Assembly: GCF_014650335.1 (NCBI RefSeq)
Contig: NZ_BMUT01000002.1
Location: 1-48,720 of the forward strand
Direction: 5' to 3'
Source: Streptomyces hiroshimensis
Lineage (GTDB): Bacteria; Actinomycetota; Actinomycetes; Streptomycetales; Streptomycetaceae
DNA length: 48,720 nucleotides
In this document: positions 43,701 to 48,720 of the stretch, piece after piece
How the letters are laid out: each line of letters begins with the position of its first letter
How positions within the stretch are numbered: position 1 is the first letter of the stretch
Translations under genes and position numbers: made by a program
Notes under the pieces: generated by a model
Told to the model about the DNA's origin: nothing
What the model saw: only the letters and a program-made list of their open reading frames with translations
Databases searched by the model: none

Positions 43701-44677
43701 GTCTGTCCGGACGGGCGCGGCTGGGCCGGTACGTGCACCGCGAAGCCGCTCCGGCCCGCTCTGTCCTGCAGTCCTCTCCGGTCCCCCTGGGCGGAGGGCG
43801 CCCGCAGGGGGAAGCCGCGGCCTCCGTGCGTCACCGGGTCCTCGCGGCCGGGATCCGCACCGGCCGCCGGCCCAGTCGCCGACCCAGCCGCCGACCCGAC
43901 CGCCGACCCGGTCGGTGCGCCCAGCCACGCGCCGCGCACCGGCGGGGCGACCGCGCCCGTCGGGGTCGCGGGCCCGGCGCCCGGCGGGTTGCCGCCCACG
44001 CGCAGGTGGCCCTCGCCGTCGGGGGCGGCCGGCAGGACGCGCGGGGAGGCGTCGTCCGCGGCGTGCAGGCTCAGCACCGACTCGCCCACCCGCAGCAGCT
44101 CCCCGGCGGGGAACCGCACCGGCTCCTCGCCGACCGGCTCGCCCGCGAGGGCCGTTCCGTTGGTGGAACCAAGGTCGCGCAGCGTGATCGTGCCGTCGTC
44201 GTGGAGGACGACGGCACAGTGCAGCCGGGAGACGTCGGGGTCGTCGAGGGGGATGTCGGCCGTGGCGGAGCGCCCCACGTGCACCTCGCCGCCGTGCAGC
44301 AGGTGCACGCCGCCCGCGTCGGGCCCGGAGACGACGTGCAGCCGCGCCGCGGCCTCCGGCACGCCGGACATCAGCACGCCCGCGTGCCGCTCGGGGTCGG
44401 CCGGGGCGGACAGGGACAGCACGGCGCCGTCGATCAGCGGCGGCTCGCCCAGCGCGCTGCGCTGCGGGTCGAGCCGCTCGGCCCCGGCGTAGACCACGAC
44501 GGCCCCGGTGCCGAGGTCGGAGCCGGCCGCGGCCACGGCGGCGGCCAGGCCGCTGGTCACCCCGGCCAGTGCGGTTCCCGCGGGGGCGGTCACCAGCACA
44601 TCGCATGCGCACGTCGCGGCGGGCGCGGTGGTGTGGTGGCCGCTGAGCGGCCCGAGGACGGTCAGCCTGATCTGCAT
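40733..44677 (-). CDS. FHA-domain FtsK/SpoIIIE-type ATPase resembling EccC/EssC
   Basis: The 1314-residue product has an N-terminal ubiquitin-like stretch (1-95), an FHA phosphothreonine-binding domain (about 112-206, with G135-R136, S150, H153 and N173 all present), a Gly/Pro/Gln-rich disordered linker (about 215-590) with FDVTGV repeats, a domain with W716SWLGWLPQ like the W-x-W-x-x-WLPH of type VII secretion ATPases, and one P-loop ATPase domain (Walker A GCPGSGKT, K1002; LPHVSTYL; Walker B LVVLVDD, D1143-D1144). No membrane helices are evident, unlike EccC and EssC. ATG 44677 (MQIRLTVLGP) is preferred; AAGGGA lies 12 bases upstream, and TTG 44686 is possible. Divergent from pkaA. Function unknown. 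Confidence 0.87.
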   Translation of the reverse strand: MQIRLTVLGPLSGHHTTAPAATCACDVLVTAPAGTALAGVTSGLAAAVAAAGSDLGTGAVVVYAGAERLDPQRSALGEPPLIDGAVLSLSAPADPERHAGVLMSGVPEAAARLHVVSGPDAGGVHLLHGGEVHVGRSATADIPLDDPDVSRLHCAVVLHDDGTITLRDLGSTNGTALAGEPVGEEPVRFPAGELLRVGESVLSLHAADDASPRVLPAAPDGEGHLRVGGNPPGAGPATPTGAVAPPVRGAWLGAPTGSAVGSAAGSATGPAAGADPGREDPVTHGGRGFPLRAPSAQGDRRGLQDRAGRSGFAVHVPAQPRPSGQTSPAGDAVARAGHAPVRPGEPGGTGQAGPAAPTGQTGQTGRFDVTGVSGFSGVSGQDRRPGQFDVTGVPDGAEAGSYGRPGDHGRHARPEGPGMTARPGAPDGSGHSGAYAPGGLPGHLPGQSGPYGQDRRPDVYPDPQGRTPHSGTAYAFGRTGLTGAEDGHVGSHGGSGGPGGPGPSGYPGADSRPGQPGGSADGSGGGGPAALFGRPGVPGQGSPGEPPAGEAGKRPRARGIGAWARRLAGGRGGARGADEDAWGDGGNDPGAAERARAEAAALRERWPDPASVLLTALGPGPRLWERGPDHPDLLTVRLGTADRHAPESGALLPSVPVTVGLRAAGSLGLAGPRGRLSALARSVLAQLAALHAPASLEFVLISADRARPVEERLAEWSWLGWLPQLRPVRGQDCRLLVAYDREQATARTAELVRRLDEGPLGPHWTAASPAAVAAAAERHAGPYTVVIVDGDPGSADLRETVARLAVGGPAAGIHLVCLADTPATTPASPVPSTLATARTASPAFPYCGAVALLSGDVATVVQVIHRAPAGGGSGAGSGAAGEGELPAGPAVIAAVDAVSRAWAERFARALAPLRMADGALQGAAARVAAALPRSARLLDELGLARATPASLTARWAAATDRGSRPGGRAVAVLGAGPHGPLSVDLAADGPHLLVEGCPGSGKTELLRSLAASLAAADRPDRLSLVLVDGAGAERGEGLRLCTDLPHVSTYLAAADPVRMREFAQALTSELKRRAELLGRLDFTAWHTQHAAASAAQVVAPRRPADGSGDLDSVPTGTLKLRTQKDGPSLTAQTALPRLVVLVDDFDALVAPALGSTGRPSAGSVVRALEAVARDGERLGVHLVAASGRPDRTADTAAVERAGLRATLEIAPPSADGTPGDGSGAGEPAPGRGRLMRPDDDATTPFQAGRVTGRIPRTATLRPTVVPVDWQRMGDPPTRRPLRELGNGPTDLALLASALQRAAQSAGAEAAPPLL

Positions 44678-45294
44678 CGCCGTCAACGGTCCCTTCTGCC
44701 CCGGTGCGCGGGCGGGGGCAGGAGGCTTCCGCGGCCTTCCCCCACCGTGCACGGGCGCGTCGGCACGTACAGGTCACCACGTCACGCGGGACGTACCGGA
44801 AGCACCGGCCCCGCCCCTCCGCATCGTGCTGCGAGCATCCTCGCACCTGCCGGTGACGACGCGCCCGGCGACGGCCAATTCGTGATCTTGAACGACCGCC
44901 GGAGGGTGCGAAGAAAGCGGAAGGCGATCGAATCGTTCCGCAGTCGTCTTGCGATCTGCTCGTAAGAGGTCTGTTTTCGAACACGTCGTACAGACTTTCT
45001 TTCGTGCCGGAGGGCCGCCGGAGGGACGGAGGAGGCGCCGGTCCAGGGCTCCCGTGCGGTTCCCCGCGCGCCTCCCGTACGGCTCCCGCGCGGCTTCCGC
45101 ACGCCCCTGAGCAGCCCGCCCGCGGCGCCCGCGGGCCGCGCGGCAACCAACCGCCCGCTCCCCGCGTCTTCCTTGCAGCCCCCCGGATTCGGCAAACCGG
45201 AGGTCCGTACGACGGCACTACAGTGGGCGCAAGGCCGGGCACGACGGAGGCCATCGCAAAGCATGACGACGATGACGATCAGGGAGCGCATGAC
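44678..45294. other. 617-bp divergent intergenic region between the FHA-ATPase and pkaA
   Basis: No gene was recognised. The core (about 44870-45010) is clearly richer in A+T than the surroundings and carries two hairpins (44917-44941 and 44967-44997). Nearer pkaA, a -10-like TACAGT lies at 45219-45224, which would give pkaA a leader of about 65 nt. The stretch 45010-45200 is GC-rich with no clear signals. Confidence 0.55.
44917..45003 (+). ncRNA. Two-hairpin element, candidate small RNA or attenuator
   Basis: Hairpin 1 (44917-44941) is GCGGAA, a two-base bulge, CGAT, loop CGA, ATCG, TTCCGC. Hairpin 2 (44967-44997) pairs AGGTCTGT with ACAGACTT across a 15-nt loop and runs into TTTCTTTC, like an intrinsic terminator on the plus strand. 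A plus-strand transcript starting near 44880 would end here as a ~120-nt RNA. No promoter was firmly identified. Confidence 0.3.
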
Positions 45295-47157
45295 GTGCGG
45301 CCGGTAGGCAGCAAGTACCTGCTCGAGGAGGTGCTCGGTCGCGGAGCGACCGGCACCGTCTGGCGAGCGCGCCAGCGCGAGGCCGCGGGCGCCGAGGCCG
45401 CCGTGACCGGGCAGCCCGGCGAGACCGTCGCGATCAAGGTGCTCAAGGAGGAGCTCGCCAACGACGCGGACGTCGTGATGCGCTTCCTGCGCGAGCGCTC
45501 CGTCCTCCTCCGGCTCACCCACCCCAATATCGTCCGCACCCGCGACCTCGTCGTCGAGGGCGATCTGCTCGCCCTCGTCATGGACCTCGTCGACGGCCCG
45601 GACCTGCACCACTACCTGCGCGACAACGGGCCCTTCACCCCCGTCGCCGCGGCGCTCCTCACCGCCCAGATCGCCGACGCGCTCGCCGTGAGCCACGCCG
45701 ACGGCATCGTCCACCGGGACCTCAAGCCCGCCAACGTCCTCCTGCGGAGCGACGCCGGCCGGATGCACCCGATGCTCACGGACTTCGGCATCGCGCGCCT
45801 CGCGGACTCCCCGGGCCTGACGCGCACGCACGAGTTCGTCGGCACGCCCGCCTACGTGGCGCCCGAGTCCGCCGAGGGCCGCCCGCAGACCTCCGCCGTC
45901 GACATCTACGGCGCCGGCATCCTCCTCTACGAGCTGGTCACCGGCCGCCCGCCGTTCGCCGGCGCGACCGCCCTCGAAGTGCTCCACCAGCACCTCAGCT
46001 CCGAGCCGCGCCGCCCCACCACCGTTCCCGAGCCCCTGTGGACGGTCATCGAGCGCTGCCTGCGCAAGCGGCCCGAGGAGCGGCCCAGCGCCGAGAACCT
46101 GGCCCGGGCCCTGCGCGTCGTCGCCGCGGGCGTCGGCGTGCACGCCTCCCCGGCGCAGGCCGAGGCCGCCCTCGGCGTCGCCGCGCTGCTCGCTCCCGAC
46201 CCCGAGCCGGCCCTCGTGCCCGGCACCGGCCAGGGCGCAGGCCCCGGCCAGGGTCCCGGCGCGGGCGACGCCGAACCCACCCAGGTGCTGCCGTCGACGG
46301 CGGGCTCGCCGCGGGCCCCGGGCTCCTACGACCCCAACGCCGCCACCAGCCTCCTGCCGAGCACCTCCGCCGGCGGCAACGGCCCCGACGCCGACGCCAC
46401 CCGCGTCATGCCCGCAGGCTCCGGCCCCGGCGGCTCCGCCGACCCGACCCGTGCCATGCCGCCCGTGCCGCCGCTGCCCCCGGAGGGCGACGGCGAGCAC
46501 CCCTGGCAGACCCAGATGCGGGCCGCGCGCGACCGCAACGACCAGACCCAGGTGCAGTACCTCGACCCGAGCGAGGACCCGCTGCGCCGCCGCCCCCCGC
46601 GGCGGGCCGGCCAGCCGCAGCAGCCCCCGCAGCCGTCGCAGGGCGGGCAGGGGTACGGGCAGCAGGGTTACGGCGGCCAGCAGGGGTACGGCCAGGGCTA
46701 CGGCGGGCAGTACACCCCTCAGCAGCATCAGGGGCACCAGCCGCCGCCCCCGCAGCACTACACGCAGCCGCCCCAGTCGTACGCGCCGCAGCAGCCGCAG
46801 CCGCAGCCCCACCAGCCCGCGCCCCGCAGACGGCAGCGGCAGCAGCCCCAGCCGCGCTACCAGCAGCCTCCGGCGCCCCAGCCGCAGCCTCAGCCGTACG
46901 CCCCCGAGCCCCCGGCCCCGCGCCGGGAGCCGAGGCCGCCGCGGCAGCGCAGCGCCAACCCCATGCGGATCCCCGGGCTCGGCTGCCTCAAGGGCTGCCT
47001 GTTCCTCATCGTCATCCTGGTGATCGGCTCCTGGTGCGTCTGGGAATTCACTCCCTTGAAGGACTGGGTCGCCGACGGCAAGAGCTTCTGGGACGCGGCC
47101 TGGGACTGGGTCACCGACGTCAAGGACTGGATCTCCGGCCTCGCCTCCAACAAGTGA
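45295..47157 (+). CDS. pkaA: Ser/Thr protein kinase PkaA
   Basis: The 620-residue product is a Hanks-type kinase: P-loop GRGATGTVW (15-23), K48, HRDLKPANVLL (D142), DFG (D163), activation loop, VAPE (APE). The kinase domain covers about 8-270. A long disordered linker follows, with threonine-rich patches (EPTQVLP, DATRVMP) and a QGYG/GGQQ repeat block near 450-480. One membrane helix (about 566-583) leads to a 37-residue external tail rich in Trp and Asp. No PASTA domains. GTG 45295 (MRPVGSKYLL) has GGGAG at 45282-45286; the upstream open frame lacks homology. TPQ/TRV sites in the linker suit FHA binding. It is divergent from the FHA-ATPase and upstream of pkaB. Confidence 0.93.
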   Translation: MRPVGSKYLLEEVLGRGATGTVWRARQREAAGAEAAVTGQPGETVAIKVLKEELANDADVVMRFLRERSVLLRLTHPNIVRTRDLVVEGDLLALVMDLVDGPDLHHYLRDNGPFTPVAAALLTAQIADALAVSHADGIVHRDLKPANVLLRSDAGRMHPMLTDFGIARLADSPGLTRTHEFVGTPAYVAPESAEGRPQTSAVDIYGAGILLYELVTGRPPFAGATALEVLHQHLSSEPRRPTTVPEPLWTVIERCLRKRPEERPSAENLARALRVVAAGVGVHASPAQAEAALGVAALLAPDPEPALVPGTGQGAGPGQGPGAGDAEPTQVLPSTAGSPRAPGSYDPNAATSLLPSTSAGGNGPDADATRVMPAGSGPGGSADPTRAMPPVPPLPPEGDGEHPWQTQMRAARDRNDQTQVQYLDPSEDPLRRRPPRRAGQPQQPPQPSQGGQGYGQQGYGGQQGYGQGYGGQYTPQQHQGHQPPPPQHYTQPPQSYAPQQPQPQPHQPAPRRRQRQQPQPRYQQPPAPQPQPQPYAPEPPAPRREPRPPRQRSANPMRIPGLGCLKGCLFLIVILVIGSWCVWEFTPLKDWVADGKSFWDAAWDWVTDVKDWISGLASNK

Positions 47158-47278
47158 CGAGGCGATCGGTGTGATCGATTTGTCGACACCCGGGGGGCGT
47201 TTTCCACCTCGGGGGTGAGCGTTGGCAGTAGCTTGGTCGCCAGCGCGCCTGTCGGAGACGAGGAGTCGGGGAACAGTC

Positions 47279-48541
47279 TTGGCACGGAAGATCGGCAGCC
47301 GGTACACCGCCCACCAGGTCCTCGGCCGGGGCAGCGCCGGCACGGTGTGGCTCGGCGAGGGTCCCGAGGGCCCGGTCGCCATCAAGCTCCTGCGGGAGGA
47401 TCTCGCCTCCGACCAGGAGCTCGTCGGCCGGTTCGTCCAGGAGCGCGCCGCGCTCCTCGGGCTCGACCACCCGAACGTCGTCGGCGTCCGCGACCTCGTG
47501 GTCGACGGCGCCGACCTCGCGCTCGTCATGACCCTCATCCGGGGCACGGACCTGCGCACCCGGCTCGACCGCGAGCGGCGGCTCGCGCCCGAGGCCGCGG
47601 TCGCCATCGTCGCCGACGTCGCCGAGGGCCTCGCCGCCGCGCACGCGGCGGGCATCGTCCACCGCGACGTCAAGCCCGAGAACGTCCTGCTCGACATGCA
47701 GGGCCCGCTCGGCCCCGGCGGCGCGCACCCCGCGCTGCTCACCGACTTCGGCATCGCCCGCCTCGTGGACGCCCCCCGGCCCGCCCGGGAAGGCCGCGGG
47801 CCCGGCCCGCGCAGCGTCATCGGCACGCCCGACTACCTCGCCCCCGAGATCATCGAGGGGCTGCCGCCGCGCGCCTCCGTCGACGTCTACGCCCTTGCCA
47901 CGGTCCTCTACGAGCTGCTGGCCGGCTTCACGCCGTTCGGCGGCGGGCACCCCGGCGCCGTGCTCCGGCGGCACGTCACGGAGACCGTGGCGCCGCTGCC
48001 CGGCATCCCCGACGAGCTGTGGCAGCTCGTCGTCCAGTGCCTCGCCAAGGGGCCCGCGTCCCGGCTGCGCGCCTCCGAGCTCGCGGCGCGGCTGCGGGAG
48101 CTGCTGCCCGGGCTCGCCGGCATACCGCCCCTCGACATCGACGAGCCCGACGACGGGACCGCTCCCGCGGAGGGCACGGAGGCGCCGGAGGACGGCGCCG
48201 CGGCGCCGGTCGCCGCGCGGCGGCGCGGGGCCGTGCCGCTCGTGCCGGGGGCCGTCGCCGACTCCAGCCGGGACACCCACACGAGCATGCGCGTGCCCAC
48301 GCCGGCCGAGCTCGCGGGCGGTGCCCACGGGACCGCCCGCGCGCCCCGCGCGGCCGGCCAGCGCCGCGCCGGCTCGGCCCGGCACCGCTCCGAGGCGGAA
48401 CAGCGCCGCCGCCGCATCCGCCTCGGGGCGGCCGCGGTGGCCCTGGCGGCGGCCGCGGGCGTAGGCGGCTGGTTCGCCACGGCGGACCACGACGCCGCCG
48501 ACCCCAAACCAGGCATCCACCACCCGGACTCCAAGCGCTGA
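47279..48541 (+). CDS. pkaB: Ser/Thr protein kinase PkaB
   Basis: The 420-residue product is a second Hanks-type kinase: GRGSAGTVW (16-24), K36, HRDVKPENVLL (D130), DFG (D156), APE. The kinase domain ends near residue 275. An Ala/Arg-rich linker follows, then one membrane helix (about 383-400) and a 20-residue external tail; there is no sensor domain. The start is put at TTG 47279 (MARKIGSRYTAHQVLG) with GGGGA six bases upstream; no ATG or GTG is suitably placed. It is 121 bp after pkaA on the same strand and may be co-transcribed. The kinases share HRD/DFG context but differ in linkers. Confidence 0.92.
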   Translation: MARKIGSRYTAHQVLGRGSAGTVWLGEGPEGPVAIKLLREDLASDQELVGRFVQERAALLGLDHPNVVGVRDLVVDGADLALVMTLIRGTDLRTRLDRERRLAPEAAVAIVADVAEGLAAAHAAGIVHRDVKPENVLLDMQGPLGPGGAHPALLTDFGIARLVDAPRPAREGRGPGPRSVIGTPDYLAPEIIEGLPPRASVDVYALATVLYELLAGFTPFGGGHPGAVLRRHVTETVAPLPGIPDELWQLVVQCLAKGPASRLRASELAARLRELLPGLAGIPPLDIDEPDDGTAPAEGTEAPEDGAAAPVAARRRGAVPLVPGAVADSSRDTHTSMRVPTPAELAGGAHGTARAPRAAGQRRAGSARHRSEAEQRRRRIRLGAAAVALAAAAGVGGWFATADHDAADPKPGIHHPDSKR

Positions 48542-48720
48542 CGCCTCCGGCGGGGCCCGGCCACGGCGACGCGCGGCGGTACCGGACGGGCGTCCGCCCT
48601 GCCCCGGCAGCCCTGCCCGGGCCTCTGCCCCGCCCGGGTCCGCCTTGTGCTTCGGCAGCCCCGGGCCTCCCCTCCGCCGCGACGGCGTCTGGCCACTGTG
48701 GCGCTGTCCGGCGGTGCCGG
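48542..48720. other. Sequence after pkaB, no gene seen
   Basis: The final 179 bases are GC-rich. They hold small inverted repeats, CGGACG/CGTCCG (48583-48596) and CTGCC/GGCAG (48599-48610), which may form a terminator for pkaB. No reading frame here resembles a protein family. Confidence 0.4.

Noticed and set aside
41135..44965. Plus-strand open frame of 1276 codons opposite the FHA-ATPase
   Set aside because: Antisense shadow; the opposite strand encodes intact FHA and P-loop domains.
40733..48541. Complete type VII secretion locus
   Set aside because: Only the motor-like ATPase is present. No WXG100 proteins, EccB/D/E or mycosin genes are in the window.
45295..48541. PASTA-type cell-wall-sensing kinases (PknB-like)
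   Set aside because: Both kinases have very short external tails (37 and 20 residues) with no PASTA repeats.

Overview
The window is chromosomal DNA of a Streptomyces or close actinomycete. The G+C content is very high, G/C dominates third codon positions, GTG and TTG starts are common, and the gene order is the familiar Streptomyces core: rRNA operon end, mtnA, mtrA-mtrB-lpqB, comF-like, hpf, orphan response regulator, secA, large NAD-glutamate dehydrogenase, pkaA-pkaB. It opens inside the 3' end of a 5S rRNA followed by a strong terminator.

Region 1 (1-17.4 kb) is housekeeping and signalling. It holds a six-helix membrane protein, methylthioribose-1-phosphate isomerase (MtnA), the MtrA/MtrB two-component system with its lipoprotein LpqB, a ComF-like phosphoribosyltransferase, the long ribosome hibernation factor HPF, a NarL-type response regulator with no kinase beside it, a YcaQ/AlkX-type DNA glycosylase homologue, a GNAT acetyltransferase, SecA, an Rv3235-family protein, a DUF6912-like protein and a HAD hydrolase. 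Region 2 (17.4-22.8 kb) is a single 1663-residue NAD-dependent glutamate dehydrogenase with its own terminator.

Region 3 (22.8-36.9 kb) is a cell-envelope glycan locus. It has a PIG-V-like mannosyltransferase, a GtrA flippase-like protein, a sugar-nucleotide pyrophosphorylase, a polyprenol-phosphate-mannose synthase-like GT2, several GT-C membrane glycosyltransferases, a GT2-TagF fusion likely to polymerise a teichoic-acid-like chain, a GT4 enzyme, and a divergent GT2 paralogue of the fusion's N-terminus. Five of the genes (25854-33465) form a tight operon with GTGA stop/start overlaps. The set can supply activated mannose, lipid-linked mannose, membrane transferases and a phosphodiester polymerase. 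It lacks the initiating and export enzymes of a teichoic acid pathway, so the product cannot be read from the sequence.

Region 4 (36.9-40.6 kb, minus strand) is a carbohydrate ABC importer (binding lipoprotein, MalF-like and MalG-like permeases) without its own ATPase. Its MalF-like subunit carries an unusual ~160-residue insertion with an Ig/Cna-B-like segment. Region 5 (40.7-48.5 kb) pairs a large FHA-domain ATPase resembling the type VII secretion motor EccC/EssC with two divergently transcribed Ser/Thr protein kinases, PkaA and PkaB. The 617-bp gap between them contains a two-hairpin structure that could be a small RNA or leader element. This FHA-ATPase/kinase neighbourhood, with no secretion genes in sight, is the best candidate here for an undescribed system. 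No tRNA, CRISPR array, insertion sequence or prophage was seen.
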